Assembly (NCBI GenBank): GCA_002104895.1 | Contig: MCFG01000002.1 | Location: forward strand, 432,501 to 475,000 | Direction: 5' to 3' | Source: Anaeromyces robustus | Taxonomy: Eukaryota; Neocallimastigomycota; Neocallimastigomycetes; Neocallimastigales; Neocallimastigaceae | DNA length: 42,500 nt | Shown here: piece by piece, positions 1 to 15,482 of the stretch | Position numbering within the stretch: position 1 is the first letter of the stretch | Layout of the letters: each line of letters opens with the position of its first letter | The notes under the pieces: model-generated | What the model saw: only the letters and a program-made list of their open reading frames with translations | Told to the model about the DNA's origin: nothing | Databases searched by the model: none | Translations under genes and position numbers: made by a program

Positions 1-3000
1 ATAACACCACAAAATATTAATCAAGAATTATATTTTGGAAAATTATCACCAAGTATATTGCCTTCATTATCAGCAATGGTTAAACATATTATAATGCCAG
101 CATTACAAGCACAAGTATGTATTCATAAATTTATATATAATTTAATTGATTAATATAATGGATATATTTAAATAATTAAACAATTGTTATAATATTAATT
201 ATAATAAAGGATAATTGGGGAAGTTTAAATAATCATAAAGAAGAATGTGTTTCCGAATTTATGGAAACATTAGATAATTTTGTTACGGATCTTGATGTAG
301 CAATGATAAGTTTACGTGGAAGTGTTCAATTAAAAAAATGTACTATAGATTTATCAAATATAGAAAAACCATCAGATTATGCCAATGCTATTCATAATCC
401 GGAAATGTTGAAAGTTTTGGAAGGTAATGTTTTTTTATTATTTATAAATATATATTTTTGTTATATAATTAAATTCTCATATTATATATATTAATGTATT
501 AGAACTTGTATCTGAATGGTGCAAACAAATTGAGCAAGTATTAGCTGAAAGTGAGCAAATGAGAAAAGAAGCTGATGATATTGGTCCAAATGCAGAACTT
601 GCACATTGGAAAGCTAGAATGGTAAAATTTAATAGTATTACAGATCAATTAAAGAGTTCAACATGTAAAAAAGTTATTGGTATATTAAATGCATGTAAAT
701 CAAGAAATCTATTAAAAACATGGAAGGAATTAGATAACAGAGTCACTGATGCTGCAAATGAATCAAAAGTAATATTTTTAATCAAAATTATTTATTTAAT
801 ATATATTATTACATTTATTAGAATTATTTCTTATTCTCATTTTTTTAAATAAATGTAGGATAATGTTAAATACTTATATACCCTTGAAAGATTTTGTGAG
901 CCATTATATAGAAGTGATCCAGTTGGTATGATTCCGTCTATTCCTGGTTTAATTAATGCTATCAAAATGATATATTGGTAAATAGATTTATTTAATAAAT
1001 ATTAAATTGTATAATGCTATATATATTAAATATTAAAATAATAATTATATTTTGTACATTAATTGTATAAATTAAAAAAGCATATCACGTTATTATAATA
1101 CTTCTGAAAGAATGACATCACTTTTTGTTAAAGTAACTAATCAAATGATTAATAGTTGTAAGGAATATATATATAAGGTAATTATTATTATTATTGTCAT
1201 TTATACCAATATTGTTTTAAATGAAGACAGAAAGATATAATAATATATGTATAAATTTATTAAATTATATAATATTTTTTATATAAAGGATGGATCAAAA
1301 GTTTGGGATCAAGAAAGAACCTCATTAGTTAAAAAATTAAAAGAATGCATTAAATTAGATGAAGCATATCAGAAATATTTCCATGAGACTAAAGTAAATA
1401 AAACTAACATATATAAGATAAAAAATATTAAATTTTTTATTAATTTTTTTACTTAAATTTTTTTTATAGAAAAAATTACAAGAAACACCAAATGAAAAAC
1501 AATTTGATTTTAGTGAAATGTATATATTTGGTAAATTTGATGCATTTTGTAAACGTATACAAAAAATCATTGATATGTTTAATATAATAGAAAAATTCTC
1601 ATCATTAGAAAGTTTAAGAATTGAAGGAATGGAAAGTATAATAAAAAGATTTACTAATATTATGGGTCAAATGCAAAGAAAACCATATGATATATTAGAT
1701 CATAGAAAAATGGTAAATTTTTATTATGTCATTTTTATACTGATTAAAAATTAAATATTTAAATTCATTAATTAATAATATTAATTGACAACAATTATAA
1801 CAGGAATATGATTCCGATTATCAAAGTTTTAGAAAACAAATATCAGATCTTGAAGCTAATTTACAGAGTTTTATTGATTCTTCATTTGAACATATATCAT
1901 CTACAGAACAATCACTTGATTTACTATTAAAATTTAGTAAAATAAAAGGTATACAGTTAGATCTTGAATCAAAATATCATACAATATTTTCTCATTATAC
2001 TAGAAAAGATTTAGAAGGTGTTAGAAAATTATATCAAAAATACAAGGATAATCCACCAATTCCTAGAAATACTCCACCAGTTTCAGGTGCAATTTTATGG
2101 GCAAGACAATTATATAGAAGAATTGAAAATCCAATGAAACAATTTAGTAAATATACTTCAATTCTAGAATTACCAGAATCTAAGAAACATATTCGTAATT
2201 ATAATAGATTAGCGGGAGCATTAATTGAATTTGAAATATTATGGTACAGATCTTGGTATTCTGTTGTTGATCAAGCCAAAACAGGTTTACAAGCTACTTT
2301 ACTTGTTTCTGATACTCGTAGTAATATTTATATTAATTTCGATCCACAAATCACTCAATTAATTAAAGAAGCCAAAACAATGAAAAAATTGAATCTTGAA
2401 GTTCCAGATTCTATTAAAAATATTTGTTTAAAGGAAGTTTATTATAAAGAATTATATGTAAAATTACAGGAAGTTTTAGAGAGAAAAGCTAAAATTATCC
2501 AAAAGATTCCAGAAATACTAAGAAAAGCTATGGTTCAACATTTAGATCAATTAGATAAGACTTTACATCCCGGTTTAACCGCTTTAACATGGTATATTTA
2601 AAACTATCAATTATAATATAATAATAATTTATAATAATTTATAATATTTAATTCAATAATTATTGAAATTAAAAAAATTTATCAATACTAAAAACAAGAT
2701 TATAAAAAATAAATATATTTTAACATATATATATTAAAAAAATTAAAGAATTTTTTAAATATAATATTAATATTAATATATTATTATAAATTTGTATTAT
2801 TCATTTTTCAAATATAGGACTTCATTAAATTTAGAATTATATATAGAAACATGTAATAACCAATTAACAAAATTATCAGAACTTGTTGATATGATGAATG
2901 ATATTATTGAATTCCGTATTAATAAGAATTTACAGATTATTTCAAGATTAGCATTATGTCAAGTTCCAGAGGAAAATCAACAATGGACTGTTGAAACTTT

Positions 3001-6000
3001 TATTAATAACACAGAAACAAGATGTGCAGCTGTTACAGGTATTATTAAAACTAAAAGTGATTTAGTTGAAAGTGCTACAAGAGATTTAATTAATGAACTT
3101 AGTAAAGATGTCATTATTGAAAATAATCCTGAACTTGGATTAGCATATGAAAATGTGTATCGTCATTTCTGTGAAAGAAATATTGAAGCATTAATATCTT
3201 GTACTAAAGGCTCACTTGATTTACTACGTTCTAGATTAGGAAATTACTCAAACAATCAATACAGTAAAGTTAGTATTTCACAAAATCCATTTTTCCAATC
3301 TGAATTAATGTTAAATATTCCAAATGTTGTTATCCAACCAAAATTAGAAGATATTCAAGGTTCTTTAAATCGTGTTGCTAATATGATTGTTGAAGTTTCT
3401 AAAAAGATAAATTATTCATGGAAATCATGTTATAACCCACAAGAAGAAACTGTTGCAGGACATAATACAGCAGAATATATTAATCAAATTTCAAATAATA
3501 AAGATATTCTTAAAGTCACAATGGCAATAAATTCAGTTTCAACTTCTCTCAAAAAGGATATTGAAACTTACAGGGAAAAGTTTAATAAATATGATTTCCT
3601 TTGGAAGGATAATAAGGTAGAAACTATTCAAGACTTTTTATCTAAAAATCCAACAAGTGATGATTTCGAACAAAAAATTAATAAATATGAAAGTAAAGAA
3701 ATTGAAATTTCTGAAATTGAAGCTACTACTCAAATTGGCCCATTACTTATTTCTACAGAACCTTTAAAAACGGCTTTATTAACAGAAACTAAGGATTGGA
3801 AACTTCAATATGGTATTTATTTAAACAAAAAGGTTAAGAAAGATATGGAAGATTTAATGGAATATATTGATAATAAATCTATGAGACTTAGTAGAAAAAT
3901 TAGTGATATCGATGATCTTCGTATGGCTGTAGCTACTTTAAGTACTATTAGAGAAACTGAAGTTGATATTGATATGAAGGTTGCTCCAATTGAAGAAGCT
4001 TATCTTTTATTAACCAAACATGGCGTTGAAGTAACAAAAGAAGAAACTGAAATGGTTGATTCTTTACGTTATAGTTGGAAAAAATTAAAACAATTAGTTA
4101 TTGATGTTCAAACAAATCTTTGTACAATTCAACCAGTATTTAAGGCTGATTTGTTAACTGCTATGCAAAAATTTTCACAAGATGTTAAAGATTTCAGTGT
4201 AGAATATGAAGAAAATGGACCAATGGTAGGAAATATTCCACCAAAGACAGCTACTGAAAGATTAAATGTTTTCCAACGTTCCTTCGATGAATTAAATAGA
4301 AAATGGGAAACTTATTCAGCAGGTGAAGAACTATTTTGCCTTCCTGTAACTCAATTCCCTGTATTGGCAAAAATTAAAAAGGAATTAAAATTGTTACAAA
4401 ATTTGTATGGTTTATATAATGTAGTTTTAGAAAGAAAAAGTACATATGATGAAATGTTGTGGTCTGAAGTTGATATTGAAAAAATTAGTAATGATATGAA
4501 TGATTTCCAAGCTAAAATTAAGAAACTTCCAAAAGCTGTAAAGGAATGGGATTCATTCTTAGATTTGAAAGGAATTGTAGATAATTTAACTGGATTAATT
4601 CCTTTATTAGAAATGATGAATAATAAAGCTATGCAAGCTAGACACTGGCAAAGTATTCAAAAATTATGTAATATAGAATTTAATATTGATCCAGAAATGT
4701 TCTATTTAAGAAACTTATTGGAAGCTCCTTTACTTAAGCATGCAGAAGATATTGAAGATATCTGTGTTGGTGCTGTTAAGGAAGCTGATATTGATACTAA
4801 ATTAAAAGGTTTAATTGCAGAATGGGAAGAAACTATTTTTGTTTTAGCTCCATTTAAAAATAGAGGTAATTTAATTTTAAAACCATCTGTTACATCTGAA
4901 ATTATTACTTTGATGGAAGATAGTTTAATGACTTTAGCTTCCCTTCTTAGTAACAGATATAATGCTCCATTTAAAACTGATATTCAAAATTGGATTAAGA
5001 ATTTAAGTACAGCATCAGAAGTTATTGAAAATTGGCTTTCCGTACAGAATCTTTGGATTTACTTAGAAGCTGTTTTCGTTGGTGGTGATATTGCTAAACA
5101 AATGCCACGTGAAGCTAAAAGATTTAGTAACATTGATAAATCATGGTGCAAAATTATGAGTAGTGCTAATGAACATCCAAATGTTATTCAGTGTTGTGTT
5201 GTTGATGAAACTATTGGTAATTTACTTCCACACTTATCAGAACAACTTGAATTGTGTCAAAAATCACTTAGTGGTTATTTGGAAACTAAACGTACTATTT
5301 TCCCAAGATTCTATTTCGTATCTGATCCAGCTTTATTAGAAGTTTTAGGTCAAGCTAGTGATTCACATACTATTCAAGCTCATTTAATGAGTGTATTTGA
5401 TAGTGTTAATCGTGTTACATTCCATGAAAAAGATTATGATAGAATTGTTGGTATTGAATCACCTGAGGGAGAAAAAGTATGTTTATCCAAATCTATGTTA
5501 GCTACTGGTAATGTTGAAATTTGGTTAGGAACTTTATTAAACTGTATGCAAACTTCTATGAATGATATTATTAGAGAAGCTGTGAGTAGATTAAATGAAA
5601 TCCCACTTTTAAAGTTACTTGAAGAATATCCAGCTCAAATTGGTTTATTATGTCTTCAAATTCTATGGACTCAAATGAGTGAAGAAGCTCTTAATGCTTC
5701 TAAATCTGATAAAAAACTTATGGCTACTACCAACACTAAGATTACAGAAATATTGAATTCATTAATTGAAGTAACTACTAGAGATTTAACAAAGATGGAT
5801 CGTACAAAATTTGAAACATTTATTACTATTCAAGTCCATCATCGTGATGTATTCGAAAAATTATTTAAAACTCATGTTAAATCAGCTGAAGATTTTGAAT
5901 GGTTAAAACAAGCTCGTTTCTATTGGCAAGAAACCAAAGATTGCTGTATAGTATCTATTACTAATTTCGATTTCAGATATCAATGTGAATATTTAGGTTG

Positions 6001-9000
6001 TACTGAAAGATTGGTTATTACTCCATTAACTGATAGATGTTATATTACTTTAGCTCAAGCTATGGGTATGTCTTTAGGTGGTTCACCAGCTGGTCCTGCC
6101 GGTACAGGTAAAACAGAAACAGTTAAAGATATGGGTAAGGCTCTTGGTAAATGGGTTGTTGTATTTAATTGTTCAGATCAAATGGATTATCGTGGTCTTG
6201 GTAGAATTTTCAAAGGTTTAGCACAAAGTGGTTGTTGGGGTGACTTTGATGAATTTAATCGTATTGAACTTCCTGTACTTTCTGTGGCTGCTCAACAAAT
6301 TGGTTGTGTCTTGGCTGCTAAAAAAGAAAGAAAGAAGAACTTTGTATTTACTGATGGTGAAACGGTAGATCTTAATCCAGAATTTGGTGTCTTTATTACT
6401 ATGAATCCAGGTTATGCTGGTCGTGTTGAATTACCAGAAAATCTTAAAGTTCATTTCAGATATGTAGCTATGATGGTTCCAGATCGTCAAATTATTATTC
6501 GTGTTAAGCTTGCCGGTAGTGGTTTTGTTAGTAATATTATTTTAGCTAAAAAATTCTTTGTACTTTATCGTCTTTGTGAAGAACAATTATCACAACAAGT
6601 TCACTATGATTTTGGTCTCAGAAATATTTTATCTGTATTGAGAACATGTGGTTCTGTTAAGCGTGCTAATCCAGAAGATAGTGAAAACTTAATTATTATG
6701 AGAGTATTGAGAGATATGAATTTATCTAAGCTTGTTGATGAGGATGAATCTCTTTTCCTTAGTCTTGTTAATGATCTTTTCCCTGGTCTTTCACCTAAAA
6801 AAGCATCTTATCCAGCCATAGAAGCTGCTGTAGAACAACAATTAAATGAAGATAATTTAATTCCATATCCACAATGGGTATTAAAGATTATTCAACTTTA
6901 TGAAACTAATAATGTAAGACATGGTATTATGGTTTTAGGTCCAACTGGTACTGGTAAAACATGTTGTATTCATACGTTATTGAAAGCTATGACAGCATGT
7001 GGTGAGCCTCACAAAGAAATTAAAATGAATCCTAAAGCTATTACGGATTACCAAATGTTTGGTAGATTAGATGTAGCAACTAATGATTGGACTGATGGTA
7101 TTTTCTCTGCTATTTGGAGAAAATCATTAAAGAAAAAGGAAGGTGAATATTTATGGATTACATTAGATGGTCCAGTAGATGCTGTATGGATTGAAAATCT
7201 TAATAGTGTGTTGGATGATAATAAATGTTTAACTCTTGCTAATGGTGATAGAATTACCATGTCTCCATCTTGTAAACTTGTATTTGAAGTTCATAGTTTA
7301 GCTAATGCTTCTCCTGCTACTGTTTCTAGATGTGGTATGATTTATATTGGTGTTAATGCTTTACCATGGGATGTTTATGTACAAGCTTGGTATAAATCTA
7401 AAGCACCAAATGAAGTTGCTGTTTTTGAACCATTATTCAATCGTTCCTTCGGTATTGCAACTCAATATGTTAATAATGAACTTCATCCAAAGATGATATG
7501 TCCAGTAAATAATTATATTTCTACTTGTTGTACTATGCTTAATGGATTAATTCCAAAATCTGATGGTAAAACAACTATATCAGCAAGTTATTTAGAAAAT
7601 ATCTTCGTATTTGCTATGTTCTGGTCATTTGGTTCATTACTTGAACTTGATGAACGTAAGATGTTCCAAGAATTCTGCTTCCAGAATATTCCAGATCTTA
7701 ATTATCCAAAGTTAGATCCAGAAACTCAAGATACTATCTATGAATTCTTTGTTGGTGATAATGGTGAATGGTGTCACTGGAGTGAAAAAGTACCACAATG
7801 GATTTATCCAACTGACCATGATCCAGAATATTGTAAAATTATTATTCCAACCGTAGATAATGTAAGAACTGAATTTTTAATTGATAATGTTGCTAAACAA
7901 TCTAAACCAGTATTATTAATTGGTGAACCTGGTACAGCAAAAACTGTTACAATGCAAAAATATCTTGGTAAATTAAACCCAGAAACTCATTTACAAAAGA
8001 ATATAAGTTTTTCATCTGCCACTACACCAATGATTATTCAAAGAACTATTGAAAGTTACTTAGATAAGCGTATGGGATCTACATATGGTCCACCAGCTGG
8101 TAAGAAAATGTTTATTTTCATTGATGATATTAATATGCCAGAAATTAATGAATGGGGTGATCAAATTGCAGCTGAAATTGTTCGTCAATTAATTGAAAAC
8201 CAAGGTTTCTACTCTCTTGATAGACCTGGTGATTGGACAAGTATTGTCGATCTTATGTATTTAGGTGCTATGATGCATCCTGGTGGTGGTCGTAACGATA
8301 TTCCTGAAAGATTAAAGAGACAATTTGTTATTATTAATTGTACTATTCCATCAGATGTTTCAATTGATAGAATTTTTGGAACTATTCTTAAGGGACATTT
8401 CCATGTCAAGAGAGGATTCCAAAAACCAGTTATTGAAGTTGTTAATAAACTGACCTCATTAACAAGAAAGGTATGGCAAGCAACAAAAACTAAAATGCTT
8501 CCAACTCCAGCTAAATTCCATTATAACTTCAATCTTCGTGATTTAAGTCGTATTATTGAAGGTATGTTGAAAGGTGAACCAGAAATTATTGATTCACCAA
8601 AAGCTATTCTTAATTTATGGGAACATGAATGTTCCAGAGTTATTCCAGATAGATTTATTTGTGCTGAAGATGTTGAATGGTTTGATAAAACTATTACTGC
8701 TTATGCTGTAAAGGAATTTGGTGATGAATTAGGTCATACTGTAGCTAAAAAGAGTTATTTCGCAGATTTCTTAAGAGATCAACCTGATGCTGAAGAAGGT
8801 GAAGAGGAAGATGAAAATAATGATAATGAAGATTATAAGGTATATGAATGTGTACCAAGCTTTGACGTATTAAAGAATAGATTATTTGATTATATGAAAC
8901 AATATAATGAAACAATAAGAGGTTCCAGAATGGATCTTGTTCTTTTCGAAGATGCTATGAAGCATATTATGCGTATATCACGTATTATTCGTACACCAAG

Positions 9001-12000
9001 AGGTAATGCTTTATTGGTTGGTGTTGGTGGTTCTGGTAAACAATCTTTAACTAAGATGGCTTCATTTATTGCAAAGAGTCAAGTATTCCAAATTCAAATT
9101 TCAAAGAGTTATGGTACTCAAAATCTTATGGAAGATTTCAAATATATGTATAAGATTGCTGGTGCCAATGGTACACCAGTAACTTTCATTTTCACTGATA
9201 ATGAAGTTAAGGAAGAATATTTCTTAGGTTATATTAATAATATTTTAACTTCCGGTGAAGTAGCTAATCTTTTCCCTAAGGATGAAATTATTTCCATTTC
9301 ATCTGATCTTCGTTCAATTATGAAAAAACAACGTCCACAAGTTCTTGATACACTTGAAAACTTATGGCAATTCTTCTTAGATAGAGTTAAAACTAACCTT
9401 CACGTTATTCTTTGTTTCTCACCAGTAGGAGAAAAATTCAGAAATAGATCATTAAAGTTCCCAGGTTTAATTAGTGGTTGTACTATGGATTGGTTCAACA
9501 AATGGCCAAATGAAGGTATATAATTAATATTTATATTGTTAAGATATAAAAATGAAAATATTAATAAAATATTAATAACAAAAATTAACTAATATAATTC
9601 TTTTTATATATATATATTTTATATTTATTATAAATTATTATTATTATTATTATTGTATTTATTATTTTCTTTTTTTTAAAATTATTTAGCTCTTAGAGCT
9701 GTCGCTGAAAAATCTTTATCTTCATTAGAAATTGTATGTACTGATAATATTAAGAAAGAATTGGTTAACCAAATGGCATTTATTCATGAATTAGTTACAA
9801 AGGGATGTGATTCTTACTTTGCTGAATTTAGAAGAAGAACATATGTTACACCAAAATCCTATTTATCATTCATTAAATCATATATTCAATTGTATACTAA
9901 GAAAAAGAATGAAGTTGGTTTATTAGCTGATAGAATGAATACTGGTCTTGCTAAATTGGTAGAAGCATCTGCCTCAGTTGCTACTCTTCAAGAAGAATTA
10001 GTTATAAAGGAAAAGGAACTTGTTGTAGCTGGTAAAGCAGCTCAATCTGTACTTATTGAAGTTACAGCTAGTACTACAGCTGCAGAAAAAGTTAAGGACT
10101 CTGTCTTAAAGGTAAAGAATAAAGCTGAAACTATTGCTAATGCTATTAAAGCTGATAAGCAATCTGCTGAATCTCAACTTGAAGCTGCTAAACCTGCCTT
10201 AGAAGAAGCTACAGCAGCTTTGAATTCTATTCAACCTGCACATATTGCTACAGTTCGTAAGTTAGCTAAACCACCACATTTGATTATGCGTATTATGGAT
10301 TGTGTATTAATTTTAATGAAAAAGAAATTGGATCCTGTAACTCAAGATCCAGATAGAGCCTGTTGTAAACCATCATGGGGTGAATCATTGAAATTGATGA
10401 GTCAAAGTGATTTCCTTACTTTATTAATGAATTTCCCTAAGGATGAAATTAATGAAGAAACAGTTGAATTAGTTCAAGCATATATGGATATGCCTGATTA
10501 TAACTTAGAAGGTGCCAAAAAGGTCAGTGCTGATGTTGCTGGTCTTGCTTCTTGGACTAAAGCTATGGCTTACTACTTCGGTATTAATAAGAAAGTTATT
10601 CCATTAAAGGCCAATCTTGTTGTACAAGAACATAAATTAGAAATGGCTATGAATGATTTAAATAACGCTGAAGCACAATTACAAGAAAAGCAAGCAGAAT
10701 TAGATGCCTTTAATGCTAAATATAATGAAGCTATTGCTCAAAAGAAAAAATTACAAGATGATGCTGATAGTTATAAAAGGAAGATGAATGTTGCTACAGC
10801 TCTTATTGCAGGTCTTAAGGGTGAAAAGGAACGTTGGACTATTCAAAGTAAAGAATTTGCTGATCGTATTGGTCGTTTAGTTGGTGATGTTACTATAGCT
10901 ACTGCTTTCTTATCTTACAGTGGTCCATTTAATCAAACCTTCCGTCATAAATTATTACAAAGTTGGAAGAAAGAACTTATTAAGAAAAAGATTCCTCATA
11001 CAGATGATATAGATATTAATTTATTATTTGTTGATAATACTACTATTGGAGAATGGAATATTCAAGGTCTTCCAACGGATGAACTTTCAACAGAAAATGG
11101 TGTTATTGTTACTCAAAGTACACGTTTCCCATTACTTATTGATCCACAAGGTCAAGCTAAATCATGGATCAAATCTAAGGAAGAACAAAATGGTTTATGT
11201 GTAACAGCATTAACTCATAAGTATTTCAGAACTCATCTTGCTGATAGTATATCTCAAGGTAAACCATTATTAATTGAAGATGTAGAAGATACTCTAGATC
11301 CAACCTTAGATAATATTTTAGAAAGAAACTTAATTAAGAGTGGTCACGGCTATAAGATTATATTTGGTGATCGTGAAATTGATTGGATGGACGGATTTAA
11401 TATGTATATTACTACAAAATTAGCTAATCCAACCTATACACCAGAAATTTATGCTAAATGTTCTATTATTGATTTCACGGTTACTCAAAAAGGTTTGGAA
11501 GAACAATTACTTGGTCGTGTAATTATGAGAGAAAAGCAAGAACTTGAAACTGAAAGAGCTAAATTACTCGAAGAAGTAAATACAAATAAGAAGAGAATGA
11601 AAGAATTAGAAGATAATTTATTACAAAGATTAACCTCAACAGAAGGTTCATTAGTTGATGATGAATCACTTATTGATGTATTAGCCATTTCTAAACAAAC
11701 CTCTGAAGAAGTTAGTGAAAAATTAGTAGTTGCTGCTGAAACTCAAAAGAAGATTGGTTTAGCTAGAGAAGAATTTAGACCAGTAGCTACTCGTGGTAGT
11801 ATTATTTATTTCTTAATTGCTGAAATGAGTATGGTTAATTGTATGTATCAAATTTCCTTAAAACAATTTATGCAACTTTTCGATGAAAGTATGGAAAAAG
11901 GTACTCCATCACCAATTCCAAGTAAAAGAATTCAAAATATTATTGATTATGGTACAATGAGAGAATTTATTTATGTTACTAGAGGTCTTTATGAAATTCA

Positions 12001-14661
12001 TAAATTACTTTTCGTACTTTTATTAGCTTTGAAGATTGATTTACAAGATAAAAAGATTCAACATGAAGAATTTAGATTCTTTATTCGTGGTGGTGCTGCT
12101 CTTGATATTAATACTGTAGTTAAAAAACCATTTAATTGGATTCCTGATATGACATGGTTGAATTTAGTAGCCTTAAGTAAATTGAATGGATTTTCAGATC
12201 TCTTAAATCAAATAGGTAAGAATGAAAAGATATGGAGAGCTTGGTATGAAAAGGATGCTCCAGAAAATGAAATGTTACCAGGTGGTTATAATACATCTCT
12301 TTCTGTATTTAAAAAATTATTATTAGTTAGATCATGGTGTTTAGATAGAACAATGATGATGTCTAAACAATATATTGCTGATTCCTTAGGACAAACCTAT
12401 GCTGAATCACAAGTTTTAGATTTAGATGCCTTATTAAATGAAAGTGATAATCGTACACCAATGATTTGTTTACTTTCTACTGGTGCTGATCCATCTGCTG
12501 ATATAGAAAATCTTTCTAAGAAATATAAAACAAATATTAAAGCTATTTCTATGGGACAAGGTCAAGAAGTTCATGCACGTAAATTATTATCCCAATTTAT
12601 GACTAATGGTGGTTGGGCTTTATTACAAAATTGTCACTTAGGTATTCCATTCTTAGAAGAATTATTAGTATTAATTACAGAATCAGAAACAATTCATGAA
12701 AAATTCAGATTATGGATTACTACAGATGTATCTGAAACTTTCCCAATTAATTTATTACAAATTTCTATTAAATTTACTAATGAACCACCACAAGGTATTA
12801 AAGCAGGTTTAAAACGTACTTACAATTGGTTTACTCAAGATATGTTAGATATGAGTAATCGTACACAATATAAACCATTACTTTATGGTTTAGCCTTCCT
12901 TCACTCTATTGTACAAGAAAGAAGAAAATTCGGTCCTGTTGGTTGGAATATTCCATATGAATTTAATCAATCTGATCTTGCTGCTAGTATTCAATTTGTA
13001 CAAAATCATGTTGATGAACTTGCTCCTAAAGCTAGTATTTCTTGGCCAACTGCTAGATATATGTTCTGTGAAGTACACTACGGTGGAAGAGTTACAGATG
13101 ATTATGATAGGTAAAATAATTAATTATTTGAATATAATATATATTTATTTATTATTTATATAAATTTTTTCTTTTTTCTTTTTCTTTTTTCTTTCTTTAT
13201 ATTCATTTAATTAAAATATATAAATAATAATTTTTCAATAAATATTTAGACGTTTATTAGTAACTATGGGTAAAGTATGGTTTGGTGATCATATGTTTGC
13301 AGATAACTTCCAATTTGCTAAAGGTTATAATATTCCACATTTGAAGACAGTCGAAGATTATCGTGCATCTATTGAAACTTTACCAAATGTTGATACACCA
13401 GATGTATTTGGTTTACATGCTAATGCTGATATTGCTTGCCAAACTAAAGAATCATCTAGAACTCTTGGTAAATGTTAATGAATTATATATATAAATTACA
13501 AATATTAATTATTATCTATTATTAATTATAAATATACCATAATTGAATATTAATATTAATATTTTGTTAATTTTCAAAAAAAAAAAAAAAAATAAATAAA
13601 TAAATAAATAAAATTATTTAATCCTTAGATACCATTATGTCTATTCAACCTAAGGATAATAATGGTGGATCAGGTGAAACACGTGAAGATGTTGTTAAGA
13701 ATATTGCTACAGATTTATTAAGTAAATTACCTGAACATTTTGATCCTGTAAGAAAGAAGCAATGTTTAGTTAAACAAGGTTTATTAAAACCATTAAATAT
13801 TTTCTTAGGTCAAGAAATTGATCGTATTCAAAGAGTACTTAAATTAGTAGATGAAACCTTAAATGATCTTAAATTAGCTATTGATGGTACAATTATTATG
13901 AACTCTCAATTAAAACAAGCCTTAGATTCTCTTTATGATGCTCGTGTACCAGATAATTGGGTAAAGATTTCATGGCAATCACCAACTCTTGGTTTATGGT
14001 TTACAGAATTATTAACAAGAGTAGCACAATTCTCTACATGGTTATATGATGGTAGACCAAATGTATTCTGGCTTACAGGATTCTTTAATCCACAAGGTTT
14101 CTTAACAGCTATACGACAAGAAATTACTCGTGCTCATCAAGGTTGGGCTCTTGATAATGTACGTCTTCAACCAGAAGTAATGAAACAAATGAAAGAAGAT
14201 ATTTCATCTCAACCAGCAGAAGGTGTATACATTCATGGTTTATTCATTGAAGGAGCAGGATGGGATAGAAAGAATATACGTTTAGCTGAATCACAAGCTA
14301 AATTAATTTATCAAGCTATGCCATGTATTCATGTTAGTGCTACTAATGCAAGTGATGATCCAGATCCAAGATTATATAGATGTCCAGTATATAAAAAGTA
14401 AATATCAATATTATTTGTTTATTTAATACTTTTTTTTTTTTTTTTTTTTTTAAATTTTTATTATTTGCAATATATATTAATTATATTTATTATTAATATT
14501 TATTATTCAATTAAAAAAAAAAAAAAAAATTATAAAATTTAAAAAATAGGCCTAGAAGAACTGATCTTAATTATATCTTTGATGTTGACCTAAGAACGGA
14601 TAAACAAACACCAGAATATTGGATTATGCGTGGTGTTGCTCTTGTTGCTGATACATCATAG
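1..14661 (+). CDS. Outer-arm axonemal dynein heavy chain, DNAH5/DNAH8 (gamma) type, 5' partial
   Basis: ATP-driven microtubule motor of the outer dynein arm in the flagellar axoneme. I read 13 exons: 1-114, 210-423, 503-768, 859-977, 1081-1177, 1289-1393, 1470-1712, 1804-2591, 2818-9515, 9690-13110, 13250-13467, 13629-14397 and 14550-14661. All use GT-AG junctions and stay in frame, giving 4387 residues here; family members are about 4500-4600, so the N-terminus lies upstream. In order: tail (DHC_N1, to about 2600), linker, AAA1 P-loop GPAGTGKT (6092-6115), AAA2 GPTGTGKT (6938-6961), AAA3 GEPGTAKT (7922-7945), AAA4 GVGGSGK (9020-9040), stalk coiled coil and microtubule-binding region (about 9850-10770), AAA5/6 and C-terminal domain ending GVALVADTS. 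Matches to remembered DNAH5 are strong in the tail ([10 protein letters not shown]), AAA1 ([20 protein letters not shown]) and C-terminus (YKKPRRTDL). An acidic Glu/Asp/Asn stretch lies between AAA3 and AAA4 (about 8785-8835). The alpha/beta-chain alternative fits less well. Confidence 0.95.
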
Positions 14662-14989
14662 GCATTTTCAATATATATATATACGTAATTTAACGAAAAG
14701 AAAAAGAAAAAGAAAGAGAAAAAGAAAAAAAGTTTTTAATTTTTTTTTTTATTTTAATTAAAAGTTATGTAATAAAAAATTTTTTTCAAATTCTTTTTTT
14801 CTAAACTCCATCATAACTTATTTATACCATCATTTATTATTATTATATATATATGTATTTTTTTTTTTTTTTTTTTTTTTTCAATTTTCAATTTAATTTT
14901 TTAATATTTGCTTTTGTCTTTTTTAACAATAAAATAATCAAAACAAACAATAATAGAATAAATGTAAATAATAGCATTTTTTTTTTTTT

Positions 14990-15021
<32 letters not shown>

Positions 15022-15482
15022 CACATATGGCAATTATTATTAAAATATACCAATACAATAATTAACTTATAATTTATCTGTATTTTAATAAAGAAAAATT
15101 ATATACATATAATAAAAAATACAATTAATAAAAAAATAAAAAATAAAAAAATAAAAAATTATTATTTAATTTTTTTCATTATTATTTATTTTTATTTATT
15201 AATGATTATTACTGCGTATTAATTTGTAATTTACATATAAATTATTATGAAATAAATTAATATAAATATCCTTATTTTTTTTTTTTTGTTTTTGTTTTTG
15301 TTTTTGTTTTAGATTTTTATAATTATTTAATTAAAATTAAATATTAGAAAAAAAAAATTAATTTTTAAAATATATGTAATTATTTATAAAGTTTTAAATG
15401 TTTAGATATAATTTTGATTTAAATAAAATTTTTTTTAAATATTATAATATGCTTTTTTTTTTTTTTTTTTTTTTTAATTTAA
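14662..15482. other. Intergenic spacer between convergent dynein and SNRNP40 genes
   Basis: Holds both 3' ends. Several T and A runs (for example T23 at about 14858-14880 and about 30 A near 14993-15021) and TTTTTG repeats near 15287-15309. AATAATAGCATT at 14967-14978 is the same 12-mer that recurs downstream of the GH5 gene. No coding exon seen. Confidence 0.6.

Noticed and set aside
2592-2817. A second dynein gene start after 2592
   Set aside because: The apparent break is a 226-bp GT-AG intron. Joining 2591 to 2818 restores [15 protein letters not shown] in frame, as expected for the family tail.
6092-9040. Dynein AAA3 GEPGTAKT as a damaged P-loop
   Set aside because: Ala in place of Gly before the Lys is common in outer-arm dynein AAA3, so it is not a defect.
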